Assembly (NCBI GenBank): GCA_947455145.1
Contig: CANGME010000002.1
Span: forward strand, 62,001-126,000
DNA: 64,000 bases
DNA from: Comamonadaceae bacterium
GTDB lineage: Bacteria > Pseudomonadota > Gammaproteobacteria > Burkholderiales > Burkholderiaceae_C
Direction: 5' to 3'
Of the stretch, positions 1-8,761 are shown in pieces. The notes beneath the pieces are model-generated. The model saw only the letters and a list, made by a program, of their open reading frames with translations. It was not told the origin of the DNA and searched no databases. A program made the translations under genes and the position numbers. Position 1 is the stretch's first letter; each line of letters opens with the position of its first letter.

Positions 1-133
1 GTCAGGTCTTGAAGTGAGGATTTTCGAACCAGATCACCATGAGCAAGAGCAGTCTGATGCTACTCATCGCCTTGCGGCGACCACAATACAAGACCAGACA
101 CCCACTTAACCCACCTTCACAGGGCCAGCCTCC

Positions 134-1216
134 ATGAGCATCAAACAAGACATCCGCTTCTGTACAAGTAAAGACGGGGTGCGCCTGGCAATCGCTTCTA
201 CCGGCAGCGGGCCACCTCTGGTGCGGGTGTTCAATTGGCTAACCGATGTCGAGAAAGACCTGACCAGCGTGGTCACCGGTCACTGGATCGACGAACTCAG
301 TCGGGACTACGGTTACGTGCGTTTCGACGCTCGTGGGTGCGGTTATTCTGATCGCGACATTGAACGCATGTCCTTGGACGCCTGGGTTGAAGACCTGGAA
401 GCAGTCATGGATGCGATGCCGCTTGAAAGGGTGCCGCTGCTGGGCATCTCCGTGGGGGCTGCGGTGGCGATTGCCTATGCGGTACGCCATCCGGAGCGGG
501 TCAGCCAAATTGTGCTGTATGGCGGATTTGCTCGTGGCCTACTGGTACGCGACACGTCCACGAAAGTGCTTGAGCAGGCCCAAGGCCTGTTGAAGGCGGC
601 GGAAATCGGTTGGGGCGCTGATGATCCCAATTTCCGCCAGGTTTTCGTTCACAGGATGTTCCGTGACGCCACTTCTGAGCAGTTGCGGGCGTTCGATTTA
701 GTGCAGCGCGATACGATATCTGGCGTCAACGCGGCGCGTTTCCTGAAGAACAATTTTGAAATTGATATCCAGGATCTGGCCCGGCAGGTACGCTGCCCCG
801 TGCTGGCGTTTCATACCAAGGACGACCCGTTGATCCCATTCAGTGAAGGCCTGCTGCTGGCCTCGTTGATTCCGAACTCTCGCTTTGTACCGCTCGAAGG
901 CTGCAACCACATCCCGTTCGAGTCCGACTCGGCGTGGCCGCTGTTTTTAGCCGAGCTTCGTGCGTTTCTGCCAGCCGTGCCCTCCATTCGGCCACAGGCT
1001 GACAACCCGGCAGCGCTAATCGGCAGCTTGACGTCCCGACAACGTCAGGTATTGCTGGCCGTGGCCCAGGGTCAAACGGCCAAAGAGATTGCCCGGACAC
1101 TTGATTTGAGCCCACGAACAGTCGAAATGCACGTCGCCCGCGTCATGGCGACTTTACAGTGCAGCACCCGGGCAGAGGCCGTGCACAAAGCGAGCGAGGC
1201 AGGCCTACTGACCTGA
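134..1216 (+). CDS. alpha/beta hydrolase fused to a LuxR-type DNA-binding domain
   Basis: A 360-residue fusion. Residues about 10-280 are an alpha/beta-hydrolase fold with the nucleophile elbow GISVG (Ser106), a candidate acid at Asp230/231 (HTKDDP) and the catalytic-type His259 (GCNHIPF). Residues about 298-357 are a LuxR/GerE helix-turn-helix, with the typical LTSRQ start and the recognition helix around LSPRTVEMHVARV. Known: similar hydrolase-LuxR fusions are annotated as transcription regulators. Inference: the hydrolase half senses, and perhaps cleaves, a small ester-like ligand and controls nearby genes. A Bug binding protein and a second hydrolase follow on the same strand. The ATG at 134 lacks a strong ribosome site but gives a full-length hydrolase domain. 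Its ligand and targets cannot be read from sequence. Confidence 0.85.
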   Translation: MSIKQDIRFCTSKDGVRLAIASTGSGPPLVRVFNWLTDVEKDLTSVVTGHWIDELSRDYGYVRFDARGCGYSDRDIERMSLDAWVEDLEAVMDAMPLERVPLLGISVGAAVAIAYAVRHPERVSQIVLYGGFARGLLVRDTSTKVLEQAQGLLKAAEIGWGADDPNFRQVFVHRMFRDATSEQLRAFDLVQRDTISGVNAARFLKNNFEIDIQDLARQVRCPVLAFHTKDDPLIPFSEGLLLASLIPNSRFVPLEGCNHIPFESDSAWPLFLAELRAFLPAVPSIRPQADNPAALIGSLTSRQRQVLLAVAQGQTAKEIARTLDLSPRTVEMHVARVMATLQCSTRAEAVHKASEAGLLT

Positions 1217-1339
1217 TTCGTGCGCCGCAGCAGGGACTACTACCGTAATCGTTGGCCACAAAACTGGTAATGCAACGACTGCCGTTTGTCTGCGGCGCTG
1301 GGCACAATTTGCCATTCCATCCCACTAGGAGACATTTCC

Positions 1340-2329
1340 ATGAAGTTCAACATCCACGTTTCACTGTTCGCACCGCTGTCAGCGGCCTGCTGCGTGCTCT
1401 TGTCCAGCACGGTGTGGAGTCCGGCGGGGGCACAGGCGTACCCCAACAAACCGGTACGAATCATCCTGCCAGTTGGCGCGGGCAACCCTGGCGATGTGCG
1501 CGCACGGCAAATTGCAGCCAAGTTCCCCGAAGTCTTTGGCCAGAGTCTGGTTGTCGATAACCGACCCGGGGCAAACGGGTTCCTTGCAGCAGAAGCGGCC
1601 GCGCGTGCGCCAGCAGATGGGTACACCTTGTTTGTGGGCAATTCTGGCACCCATGTCTATAACCCATGGCTGTTCAAGAAGATGCCCTACCGTGATGTGG
1701 AGGATTTCGCGCCGGTCACGATGATCTCTGGTGGTCCACTGATCCTGGCGGTGAATCCGCAGCTACCCGCGCGCACACTTGGTGAGTTGATCGCGCTGGC
1801 CAAGGCCAAGCCGGGCGAACTCAACTATGGTTCTGCCGGACGTATTTCGGACGTATTGATGCACCAGGTCAAGACTACCACCGGCATCAACGTGGTTGGC
1901 GTTCCCTACAAGACGGCAGGCGCGGATCTGGCCGACACCATCGCGGGTCAGGTGCAGATCACCCTCAATTACTGGCCGATTCTGGAGCCCTTGGTCAAAG
2001 CCGGCAAACTGCGCGCGCTGGCCATTGCTGCGCCCACTCGCCACCAGGCATCGCCTGACGTGCCCACCTTCGCCGAAGCAGGTGTTCCTGGCATCGAGCA
2101 GTTTGGGTGGACTGGCCTGTTCGTACCCGCCGGCACGCCGACCGACATCATTGATCGTCTGCAAAAGGGTATATCCCAGATCCTCCAGATGCCCGCCATA
2201 CGGGATGAAATCATCAGGTCGGGGAGCACGCCCGGGGGCATCAGTCCTGCCGAATTCGCCGCGTTCTGGCGCGCTGATCGGGCGCGGACTGGCAAGGTGC
2301 TTGCTGATGCGGGGATTGCGCCGGAGTAG
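1340..2329 (+). CDS. Bug/TctC family periplasmic solute-binding protein
   Basis: 329 residues from ATG 1340, chosen because AGGAG lies about 10 bases upstream and an N-terminal signal peptide follows at once (hydrophobic core, cleavage near AGAQAYP). The mature protein opens with the family hallmark YPNKPVRIILP and contains the DNRPGANGFLAAEAAARAP segment of Bug/TctC proteins. Known: these are extracytoplasmic receptors of tripartite tricarboxylate transporters that bind carboxylates, and orphan copies are abundant in Burkholderiales. No TctA/TctB membrane genes are adjacent, so this is an orphan receptor. It sits between the hydrolase-LuxR fusion and a second hydrolase, which suggests a shared carboxylic substrate (inference). 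Confidence 0.9.
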   Translation: MKFNIHVSLFAPLSAACCVLLSSTVWSPAGAQAYPNKPVRIILPVGAGNPGDVRARQIAAKFPEVFGQSLVVDNRPGANGFLAAEAAARAPADGYTLFVGNSGTHVYNPWLFKKMPYRDVEDFAPVTMISGGPLILAVNPQLPARTLGELIALAKAKPGELNYGSAGRISDVLMHQVKTTTGINVVGVPYKTAGADLADTIAGQVQITLNYWPILEPLVKAGKLRALAIAAPTRHQASPDVPTFAEAGVPGIEQFGWTGLFVPAGTPTDIIDRLQKGISQILQMPAIRDEIIRSGSTPGGISPAEFAAFWRADRARTGKVLADAGIAPE

Positions 2330-2454
2330 TCAGAACAAGTTTGATGCAGCCGGTTGATCCGGTTGTGGCCGCATGTCTGACGCGGCACGATTACCGCAAC
2401 CGCTGAACCCATAGCTGGCGTCGGCGCGATCACCATATTGAAAGGGGAAGCTTG

Positions 2455-3168
2455 ATGACAACTTTCGTTCTTGTACATGGCGCCTGGGGCGGGGCACACG
2501 GCTTCCGCCATGTCAGGAGAAACTTGCTTGCGGAAGGGCATGACGTGTTCACCCCTAGCCTGACTGGCATCGGAGAGCGTGTGCACTTGGCCAGCCCCCT
2601 GGTGAATTTAAGCACTCACGTGCGCGATGTGGTCAACCAAGTCTTGTACGAAGACCTCAGAGACATCGTCCTGGTTGGCTTCTCGTACGGCGGGTTCGTG
2701 ATCACTGGCTCGCTAGAGCACATTTCGGATCGGGTGAGTCATCTCGTCTATCTCGATGCCTTCGTACCCAAGAATGGCGAGACAGTTTCCGATCATGTGC
2801 GTGGTGAGGGTCGACCGAAGATTGATCTCGGAGACGAGTGGTTGGTAACTGGGCCACTGCGCGAATACGACGATCCTGGTGAGGCCGAGTGGATGAAAGC
2901 GCGGCGCACGGCGCATCCAAAGGGTTGCTTTACCGAGCCTGTTTACTTGTCGAAACCGCTCGAGGACTTCGCTTTTAGCCGTACATATATCAAAGCCACC
3001 ATTGCCCCGGAAAACGAGCCTGGTAATGCGGCATTTTGGCGTGCAGCGAAGCTTGCTGAGGCATCGCTTGCGTGGAGGTACTTTGAAATCGCAACCAACC
3101 ATATGGTTGCCAGCAACAGACCCGCGGAGACCGCTCGGCTCTTAACGCAGGTCACGAATGCAGCCTAA
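2455..3168 (+). CDS. alpha/beta hydrolase (plant-esterase/hydroxynitrile-lyase-like)
   Basis: 237 residues. ATG 2455 is preceded by AAAGGGGAAG; a TTG one codon upstream is less likely. It opens with the oxyanion signature FVLVHGAWGG, has the nucleophile elbow GFSYGG (Ser77) and a C-terminal TNHM histidine. The short, lid-poor layout resembles the salicylate-esterase/hydroxynitrile-lyase branch of the alpha/beta-hydrolase superfamily, commonly annotated only as alpha/beta hydrolase. Probably cytoplasmic, since no signal peptide is visible. It follows the Bug gene by 125 bases on the same strand. Substrate unknown. Confidence 0.82.
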   Translation: MTTFVLVHGAWGGAHGFRHVRRNLLAEGHDVFTPSLTGIGERVHLASPLVNLSTHVRDVVNQVLYEDLRDIVLVGFSYGGFVITGSLEHISDRVSHLVYLDAFVPKNGETVSDHVRGEGRPKIDLGDEWLVTGPLREYDDPGEAEWMKARRTAHPKGCFTEPVYLSKPLEDFAFSRTYIKATIAPENEPGNAAFWRAAKLAEASLAWRYFEIATNHMVASNRPAETARLLTQVTNAA

Positions 3169-3193
3169 CCGGCCGTCGACCCCGCTCCCATCG

Positions 3194-3235
3194 GTCACTG
3201 GACGCTGCGCAATGAAGCCGCGCAGCGCCAGTCAC
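3194..3235. other. long imperfect hairpin downstream of the hydrolase
   Basis: ACTGG-a-CGCTGCGC at 3197-3210 pairs with GCGCAGCG-CCAGT at 3220-3232. There is one bulged A and a 9-base loop, and pairing can extend outward past a C-C mismatch. No T tract follows, so it is not a classical intrinsic terminator. It may stabilise a 3' end or be a dispersed repeat. Confidence 0.4.
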
Positions 3236-3363
3236 CGCCACGTTAGAAAAAGTGGGGTAGATTCGACTTATCACCATCCGGCAAATGCGAGAGATTGACT
3301 GAAGCAGCCAGCTCAAACGCGAGGGGCAAGGGCATCATCGGGACACGCTAAAAGTCCAACAAG

Positions 3364-3402
3364 GCAAAAGGCCCCGCTGCATCACACAGCGGGGCCTTTT
3401 GC
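3364..3402. terminator. perfect 16-bp stem, likely bidirectional terminator
   Basis: Bases 3364-3379 and 3387-3402 are perfect inverted repeats (GCAAAAGGCCCCGCTG on the left arm) around a 7-base loop. The A/T runs lie inside the stem, giving a GC-rich core flanked by AAAA and TTTT, as in bidirectional intrinsic terminators. It lies 13 bases past the stop of the minus-strand GlcG-like gene and so most likely ends that transcript. It could also stop readthrough from the plus strand. Confidence 0.8.
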
Positions 3403-3414
3403 TTGACTCAAGGT

Positions 3415-3939
3415 TTACTTGAGTGCAGCAATGCCAGCCTTGGACACCACTTCATCTTGCGAGCCCGTGCCGCCCGAGCAGCCAATGGCGCCGATGATCT
3501 TGCCGCCTTCCATGATGAGGTTGCCGCCGCGTGAGGCGATCACGTCGTCAAGCGTGAGCAAATAAATATTGCCACCTTCTTGCACACCGTTCTCAAACGC
3601 CACGGTATTGCGGCGGTACTTCACTGCGGTGCGCGCTTTGTGCATGGAGATGTCGATGGAGCCCAATTGAGCGCCGTCTTGACGTTTGAAGGCGACCAGG
3701 TTGGCACCGGAGTCGTACACGGCGCAGTTCAAGGCCCAGCCCTTGGCTTTGGATTCATTCATGGCGGCAGTCAACACGCCATCGGCTCGGTCAAGCGAAA
3801 TGGGTGCGCCATAGAGGAAGAAGTTGGGCATTTTTTCGGGGACGGCATCGCGGGCGGTGGGTGTTTGGGCCTGGGCGGATGCAGCCGTCAGCAGGGCAAG
3901 GCCAATAGAGAGCAACGAGCTACGAAACTTGATGGACAT
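3415..3939 (-). CDS. secreted GlcG/HbpS family protein
   Basis: 174 residues with a clear signal peptide (cleavage near ASAQAQ, residue about 24). The mature part is a GlcG/HbpS (DUF336) domain: the stretch from about residue 50 (LDRADGVLTAAM) through GWALNCAVYDSGANLVAFKRQDGA, then the Gly-rich C-terminus IIGAIGCSGGTGSQDE. Known: HbpS binds haem, while GlcG is co-encoded with glycolate oxidase in other bacteria. Here the gene stands alone with its own terminator. Export suggests a periplasmic ligand-binding or redox role; the ligand is not evident. The name is secure at family level only. Confidence 0.87.
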   Translation of the reverse strand: MSIKFRSSLLSIGLALLTAASAQAQTPTARDAVPEKMPNFFLYGAPISLDRADGVLTAAMNESKAKGWALNCAVYDSGANLVAFKRQDGAQLGSIDISMHKARTAVKYRRNTVAFENGVQEGGNIYLLTLDDVIASRGGNLIMEGGKIIGAIGCSGGTGSQDEVVSKAGIAALK

Positions 3940-4084
3940 GGGGAATCTCCTGAACTGTTATTAATTGCCGAAGACTTCAGCCCCAAGCCCAGTGCTTGCG
4001 GCTGCGCCACCCCTCTCGGCAAATCAGGGCAACGCTGCATCATAGGCTTCAGGAAGCAGTCGTACACAGGGATAATCCCTAGTT

Positions 4085-5203
4085 ATGGACACAGGAATGC
4101 GCAAACAAAGAGTGGTGGTGGGCTTGAGCGGGGGCGTGGACTCCGCGGTCACCGCCTGGCTGCTCAAGCAACAAGGCCATGAGGTGATCGGTATCTTCAT
4201 GAAGAACTGGGAAGACGATGACGACAGCGAATACTGTTCGTCCAACATCGACTTCGTGGACGCCGCCGCCGTGGCCGATGTGATTGGCATCGAGATCGAA
4301 CACGTCAACTTCGCAGCCGACTACAAAGACCGTGTGTTCGCCGAGTTTCTGCGCGAGTACCAAGCGGGCCGCACACCCAACCCCGATATTTTGTGCAATG
4401 CCGAAATCAAGTTCAAGGCGTTTTTGGACCACGCCTTGCGACTAGGGGCCGAGAAGATTGCAACGGGTCACTATGCCCGCGTGCGGTTGAACGAGGCGAG
4501 TGCGAAACACGAGCTGCTCAAAGGTCTAGACCCATCTAAAGACCAAAGCTATTTTTTGCACCGCCTGAATCAGGCCCAACTCTCCAAAACACTGTTTCCC
4601 ATTGGCGAGCTGCACAAGACAGAGGTACGCCGCATTGCCGCCGAGATCGGTCTGCCCAACGCGAAGAAGAAAGATTCGACCGGCATTTGCTTCATCGGCG
4701 AGCGGCCCTTCCGCGAATTCTTGAACCGCTACATCGCCAAGGAGCCAGGGCCAATGAAGGATGAAAAAGGCCGCGTGCTGGGTCAGCATGTGGGCTTGAG
4801 TTTTTATACGCTGGGGCAACGGCAGGGGCTGGGTATCGGTGGCCTAAAAACCAAGGGCGCACAACGCGGCGGTGGCGAGCACACGCCCTGGTTTGTGGCG
4901 CGCAAAGACATGGCCACCAACACCCTGTGGGTGGTGCAGGGCCATGATCACCCGTGGCTGCAATCGCACGCCTTGCAAGCGCAGGACGTGAGCTGGGTGG
5001 CGGGTGTGCCGCCTGCACTTGGCGAGATGGCCGCAAAAACCCGTTACCGCCAAGCCGACGCGCCCTGCACGCTAGAAGCCGCCACGGCAAGCACCTTCAG
5101 TTTGCAATTCCCGCAAGCGCAATGGGCCGTGACGCCGGGGCAATCGGCCGTGCTGTACGACGGTGAGGTGTGTTTGGGTGGCGGCGTCATTGCCACGCCG
5201 TGA
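4085..5203 (+). CDS. mnmA: tRNA-specific 2-thiouridylase MnmA
   Basis: 372 residues, normal for MnmA. The PP-loop motif SGGVDS is at residues 15-20, and the catalytic cysteines are Cys104 (NPDILCN) and Cys202 ([12 protein letters not shown]). The TGHYARV and DQSYFLHR blocks are typical. Known role: ATP-dependent thiolation of U34 in tRNA-Lys, tRNA-Glu and tRNA-Gln, with sulfur from the IscS/Tus relay. A second in-frame ATG at 4097 (MRKQRVVV) has ACAGGA just upstream and could be the true start. A short gene follows 70 bases downstream. Confidence 0.96.
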   Translation: MDTGMRKQRVVVGLSGGVDSAVTAWLLKQQGHEVIGIFMKNWEDDDDSEYCSSNIDFVDAAAVADVIGIEIEHVNFAADYKDRVFAEFLREYQAGRTPNPDILCNAEIKFKAFLDHALRLGAEKIATGHYARVRLNEASAKHELLKGLDPSKDQSYFLHRLNQAQLSKTLFPIGELHKTEVRRIAAEIGLPNAKKKDSTGICFIGERPFREFLNRYIAKEPGPMKDEKGRVLGQHVGLSFYTLGQRQGLGIGGLKTKGAQRGGGEHTPWFVARKDMATNTLWVVQGHDHPWLQSHALQAQDVSWVAGVPPALGEMAAKTRYRQADAPCTLEAATASTFSLQFPQAQWAVTPGQSAVLYDGEVCLGGGVIATP

Positions 5204-5273
5204 GTTTCATGAGACATTGCAAGACAGCCCGAAGCGCAGCCTAGCGCTGTCCTCAACTGCTTTAGGAGATGCC

Positions 5274-5471
5274 ATGCGAGTCAGTGATCAAGACTATGTG
5301 CGCAGTTGCGTGGCCAAGGAGCGTCAACTGGCGCACCTGCTGGGCCACCCCCATGTGGAAGAGAGCTACGAGAGCGCACTGATGTTTGGCATCGTCAAAG
5401 AGGTGATCCACCTTCTAGAACACCCCCTCAAACCCGCTCACACCACACCGGCCACGGGCGCACACGACTGA
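5274..5471 (+). CDS. small uncharacterised protein (65 aa)
   Basis: I do not recognise this family. The ATG at 5274 is preceded by TTTAGGAG at the right distance, a strong ribosome site that decides the start. The product is soluble and probably helical (MRVSDQDYVRSCVAKERQ onward) with a His/Pro-rich tail. It sits between mnmA and a cupin gene on the same strand with short gaps, so it may be co-transcribed with one of them. No function is proposed. Confidence 0.65.
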   Translation: MRVSDQDYVRSCVAKERQLAHLLGHPHVEESYESALMFGIVKEVIHLLEHPLKPAHTTPATGAHD

Positions 5472-5488
5472 TTTTTAGCAAGCCCACC

Positions 5489-6025
5489 ATGCCAAGCAAC
5501 CCTAAACCCGACCAACAAGCCCTCGCATACCAACTGCCCCAAGCCCCCTACATGTCGCGCGATCTGGTGCATGGCGGGGTGCTGACGGATTGGCTCCAAG
5601 ACGACGCGCTGTGGGTACCGTCCACGCCCACGGTGTCGTTCAAACCCCTGCTCTTATGTGCCAGCCAGGGTTACTACATCAACCTGCTGCGCGTGCGCGG
5701 CAGCGGCATCGTGTCACGCCACCGGCACAGTGGCGCAGTGCATGCCATGGTGCTCAAAGGCCGTTGGCACTACCTGGAGCACGACTGGGTAGCAGAAGCC
5801 GGGGGCTACGCCTTTGAGCCCGCTGGCGAGACCCACACACTGGTGGTGCCCGAGGATGTGCCGGAGATGATCACCTGGTTTCACGTCACCGGTGGCTACA
5901 CCCATGTGGACCCACTTGGCGTGGCACAGGGCTATGAAGATGTGTTCACCAAGATCGAGGCGGTTCGCCGTCACTACGCGGCCATCGGCCTCCCACAGGC
6001 AGATATCGAGCGCATCATCCGATGA
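5489..6025 (+). CDS. cupin dioxygenase, 2,4'-dihydroxyacetophenone dioxygenase-like
   Basis: 178 residues from ATG 5489, a single-domain cupin. Likely metal ligands are His78 and His80 (SRHRHSG) and His116 (GETHTLVV), the spacing expected of the 2,4'-dihydroxyacetophenone dioxygenase family. Known: that enzyme is a non-haem iron dioxygenase that cleaves the aryl ketone side chain between C1 and C2. Length and motif order match the family, but the substrate here is unproven and no acetophenone pathway genes are adjacent. It starts 18 bases after the small upstream gene, so the two may be translated from one message. Confidence 0.8.
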   Translation: MPSNPKPDQQALAYQLPQAPYMSRDLVHGGVLTDWLQDDALWVPSTPTVSFKPLLLCASQGYYINLLRVRGSGIVSRHRHSGAVHAMVLKGRWHYLEHDWVAEAGGYAFEPAGETHTLVVPEDVPEMITWFHVTGGYTHVDPLGVAQGYEDVFTKIEAVRRHYAAIGLPQADIERIIR

Positions 6026-6064
6026 ACAAGCTGGCTTAATTTGCTTTCACCACAAAGGAGTTTC

Positions 6065-6658
6065 ATGTCAACGATGACTTTGGTTTCTTGGGCTGTTCTG
6101 GCCTTGATCGTGCTGTGGGCCGTCGGCGCTTACAACGCCTTGATCCGCCTGCGCAACGTGATTGCCAATGCCTTTGGTCAAATCGACGTGCAGCTCAAAC
6201 GCCGTTATGACCTGATTCCCAACCTGGTGGAGACGGCCAAGAAATACCTTCAACATGAGCAGACCACTTTAGAGGCAGTGATCACAGCGCGCAACCAGGC
6301 CCGTAGCGCCAGCGATGCGGTTCGCAGCCGCCCGGCCAACGCGCTGGCCGTGGGCTCGCTGTCCGCCGCTGAGCAGGCGCTGAACGGCAGTCTGGGCCGC
6401 CTATTTGCCGTAGCCGAGGCCTACCCCGAGCTCAAGGCCGACCAAACCTTGCGCGAGCTGCGCGAGGAGCTGACCAGCACGGAGAACAAGGTCGGCTTTG
6501 CACGCCAAGCCTACAACGATGCCGTGCTGGACTACAACAACGCACAGGGACAATTCCCTGCGCTTCTGGTTGCACGCATGTTTGGCTTTGCACCAGCAGC
6601 CATGTTGCAGGCCACCACGCAGCCGGTCGAGCGCGAGGCCGTTCGAATTCAGCTATAG
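6065..6658 (+). CDS. lemA: LemA family membrane protein
   Basis: 197 residues from ATG 6065, with AAAGGAG four bases upstream. One N-terminal membrane helix (about residues 6-27) is followed by the diagnostic LemA segment NAFGQIDVQLKRRYDLIPNL and a helical domain rich in charged coiled-coil-like residues. LemA proteins are anchored with a short N-terminus outside and a helical body; their molecular role is poorly defined. It is followed after 7 bases by an M48 metalloprotease gene, a recurrent pairing that suggests a joint envelope-quality or proteolysis function (inference). Confidence 0.93.
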   Translation: MSTMTLVSWAVLALIVLWAVGAYNALIRLRNVIANAFGQIDVQLKRRYDLIPNLVETAKKYLQHEQTTLEAVITARNQARSASDAVRSRPANALAVGSLSAAEQALNGSLGRLFAVAEAYPELKADQTLRELREELTSTENKVGFARQAYNDAVLDYNNAQGQFPALLVARMFGFAPAAMLQATTQPVEREAVRIQL

Positions 6659-6665
6659 CACTGGC

Positions 6666-7676
6666 ATGCGATTTTTTGAACAGCAAGAAACCGCACGTGC
6701 GCAGACCACGCGCTTGCTGCTGTTGTTTGCATTCACCTTGTTTGGCTTGGTACTGGCCGTCAACGGCACGCTGGCCCTGACTTGGCGGTTGGTGAGCCCT
6801 ACCGGGAGCCAATATCCGGCTTACTTCTTCAGCGTCAACACCCTCATGACCCTGGTGTTTGTACTGGGCGGCTGGTGGATCGAGAGCTCGTCCCTGGACA
6901 GTGGCGGTGAAAATCTGGCACGTCGGGTAGGTGCGCGCGAGGCCCGACCCTCGGTGGACACAGAAGAGCAGAAATTCTGCAATATCGTGAGCGAGCTGGC
7001 CATTGCCGCCAGCATGAAGCCACCGCATCCCATGTTGCTGGCGCGGGTAACGCGCATCAACGCCTTTGCCTGCGGTTGGGATGAAGACGATGCCGTGGTG
7101 GCCGTCACGCAAGGCGCGCTGGATCACCTCACCCGCGATGAACTCATGGGCCTCGTGGCGCATGAGTTCAGCCACATCCGTGAGGGCGACACGCGCCTGA
7201 ACATGCGGCTGGCGGGCATGGTGTTTGGGCTGGAGATGATCTTCAATCTGGGCAGCCGCATGTGCGAGGGCGATGACGACGGCAAGCGCACTTTGATTGC
7301 CGTGCCCGGTGTGGCCATCATGGCTTGCGGCGCTTTGGGTTGGCTGGCCGGGCGGGCGCTCAAGGCGGCGGTGTCGCGCCAGCGTGAATACTTGGCCGAT
7401 GCGCGGGCCGTGCAGTTCACGCGCAGCAAAGACGGCTTGGGCGGCGTGTTGCGCAAGGTGGCGGGGGAAGAGTTATCTGAATTCGGCGTCAGTAACAACA
7501 GTGGCGTTTGGCACCCCTCAGTGCAACACATGCTGTTGGTGGACACTGACCACGCAGGCCGCTGGTTTGACAGCCACCCACCCTTGGCCGAGCGGATTCG
7601 CCGCATCTATGGGCGACCGATGGCGGCCATTTCAATGCGCGCATTCGCGCCGACTCAACCGTCACACTTTTCTTGA
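6666..7676 (+). CDS. M48 family membrane zinc metalloprotease
   Basis: 336 residues from ATG 6666. Two membrane helices (about 18-38 and 55-75) precede the catalytic motif HEFSH at 166-170, with the third zinc ligand Glu241 in REYLADARAV. Two further hydrophobic segments lie between them (around 215-235), as in HtpX-like proteases. The C-terminal SHPPLAERIRRI block is typical of M48. Known role of the family: degradation or processing of membrane and envelope proteins. The tight spacing to lemA indicates an operon. It is longer than HtpX itself and the lemA pairing argues for a separate M48 subfamily, so I do not assign htpX. Confidence 0.9.
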   Translation: MRFFEQQETARAQTTRLLLLFAFTLFGLVLAVNGTLALTWRLVSPTGSQYPAYFFSVNTLMTLVFVLGGWWIESSSLDSGGENLARRVGAREARPSVDTEEQKFCNIVSELAIAASMKPPHPMLLARVTRINAFACGWDEDDAVVAVTQGALDHLTRDELMGLVAHEFSHIREGDTRLNMRLAGMVFGLEMIFNLGSRMCEGDDDGKRTLIAVPGVAIMACGALGWLAGRALKAAVSRQREYLADARAVQFTRSKDGLGGVLRKVAGEELSEFGVSNNSGVWHPSVQHMLLVDTDHAGRWFDSHPPLAERIRRIYGRPMAAISMRAFAPTQPSHFS

Positions 7677-7698
7677 ATCCAGCTTAATAGGCGTACGA

Positions 7699-8067
7699 CT
7701 AGCTCATGCGGGCCAGCAGTGTTTCCATGTTCCCCATCATTTCATCAACATCGGCCCTTTGAGCTTCGTCCGGATTGAGACGCGCTTCCAGCTCCTGCGT
7801 CAGGTAACACACCGTCATGCGCAGGTAGGTGCTGTCCAGTGCTTTACGCACCGCAGAAAATTGCTGGCCAATCTTCAAGCAGTTTTCGCCCTCTTCGATC
7901 ATGCGCTGGATACCACGCAGCTGACCTTCGGCCCGTTTCAGGCGGTTCAGCACATCCGTGCGTGCAGAGCCGTCCATCAAAGTGGCTTGCGAACTTACGT
8001 CGCCCGCAACCTGTGTCGCCACGACGGCATTAACCGAACTTTTCTTCAACGATGCGGTGCCTTGCAT
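7699..8067 (-). CDS. CsoR/FrmR/CstR-type (DUF156) repressor with unusual cysteine pair
   Basis: 122 residues, the last gene of the efflux operon. The DUF156 all-helical core starts near residue 38 (LNRLKRAEGQLRGIQRM) after a 35-residue N-terminal extension. Cys63 matches the conserved first ligand of CsoR, FrmR and CstR. The expected His at +25 is Tyr88 and the Cys at +29 is absent; instead there is Cys87 at +24. Known: family members sense Cu(I), Ni, formaldehyde or persulfides through these positions. Inference: a thiol-only switch, perhaps for sulfane sulfur or electrophiles, repressing the operon via the repeats at 13223-13259. Gene ends overlap nothing; OsmC lies 10 bases upstream. Confidence 0.85.
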   Translation of the reverse strand: MQGTASLKKSSVNAVVATQVAGDVSSQATLMDGSARTDVLNRLKRAEGQLRGIQRMIEEGENCLKIGQQFSAVRKALDSTYLRMTVCYLTQELEARLNPDEAQRADVDEMMGNMETLLARMS

Positions 8068-8077
8068 GATGCCCCTT

Positions 8078-8524
8078 TCACTTGAGTTTCAGGCCGGCTG
8101 AATCCAACACTTCGACAGTGACCGGGATGCCTTGACGCACACTTTGTGTGACAGTACAAAATTCTTCGAACTGATCCAGCACACGGTCCAGATGGGCCAG
8201 TGACGACGCGGGTACACCCAAGGTCAGAACCGCCTTGAGGCCGAGTACGCGCAATCGACCCTCAGGGTTGCGCCCCTCTTCAGCGGTCACCTCGCACTGA
8301 ATCGGCTCCGGTGCCTGCTTGTATTTGCGCAGAGAAAACAGCAATGAGTCCGACAAACAATTGCCGACCGCTGCTGCCAGCAACTGCATGGGTGAGGGGC
8401 CAGCGCCCAAGCCGAGTGGCGCGGGCTCGTCGCCCAAGAGCACCGGAACACCTTCACCGAAGTGAATGTGAAATTGGTAATCCTGCTGCTGTTTTAAATG
8501 GACGCTGATGAGTTTGTTAGTCAT
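8078..8524 (-). CDS. OsmC family protein
   Basis: 148 residues. It has the two conserved OsmC cysteine contexts, GNCLSDSL (near residue 54) and EEFCTVTQSVRQG (near residue 122), in a fold usually about 140 residues long. Known: OsmC/Ohr proteins reduce organic hydroperoxides and some handle persulfides. The SLSD-type surroundings fit the OsmC rather than the Ohr branch. Position between the DUF2892 gene and the DUF156 repressor suggests it detoxifies the same stressor that the repressor senses (inference). Confidence 0.88.
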   Translation of the reverse strand: MTNKLISVHLKQQQDYQFHIHFGEGVPVLLGDEPAPLGLGAGPSPMQLLAAAVGNCLSDSLLFSLRKYKQAPEPIQCEVTAEEGRNPEGRLRVLGLKAVLTLGVPASSLAHLDRVLDQFEEFCTVTQSVRQGIPVTVEVLDSAGLKLK

Positions 8525-8536
8525 AACAACCCAACC

Positions 8537-8761
8537 TTAACGGCTGCAGGAGGAGCCAGACTCAGGCACGCCCAATTTTTTCAGAAGGATGCCGGGTGGG
8601 CAAAAACCGGTGAAGCCGGACTGGAACAGGTTGAAGCCGACAAAGGCCGTGAAAGCCAGGAACCACTGACTCACGTAAATCGGGCTGGACTCGATGCCAA
8701 GGGCCAGGGACAGCATGACAAAGCTACCGGCCATGATGCGGATGATGCGTTCGACGTTCAT
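8537..8761 (-). CDS. DUF2892 (YgaP-like) small membrane protein
   Basis: 74 residues: N-terminal MNVERIIRIMAGSFVMLS, two membrane helices and the CPPGILLKKLG motif typical of DUF2892, the membrane domain attached to rhodaneses such as E. coli YgaP. No rhodanese domain is fused here. The ATG overlaps the stop codon of the RND pump gene by 4 bases (ATGA), indicating translational coupling. A DUF2892 protein beside OsmC and a DUF156 repressor is reminiscent of sulfur-stress loci (inference). Confidence 0.85.
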   Translation of the reverse strand: MNVERIIRIMAGSFVMLSLALGIESSPIYVSQWFLAFTAFVGFNLFQSGFTGFCPPGILLKKLGVPESGSSCSR

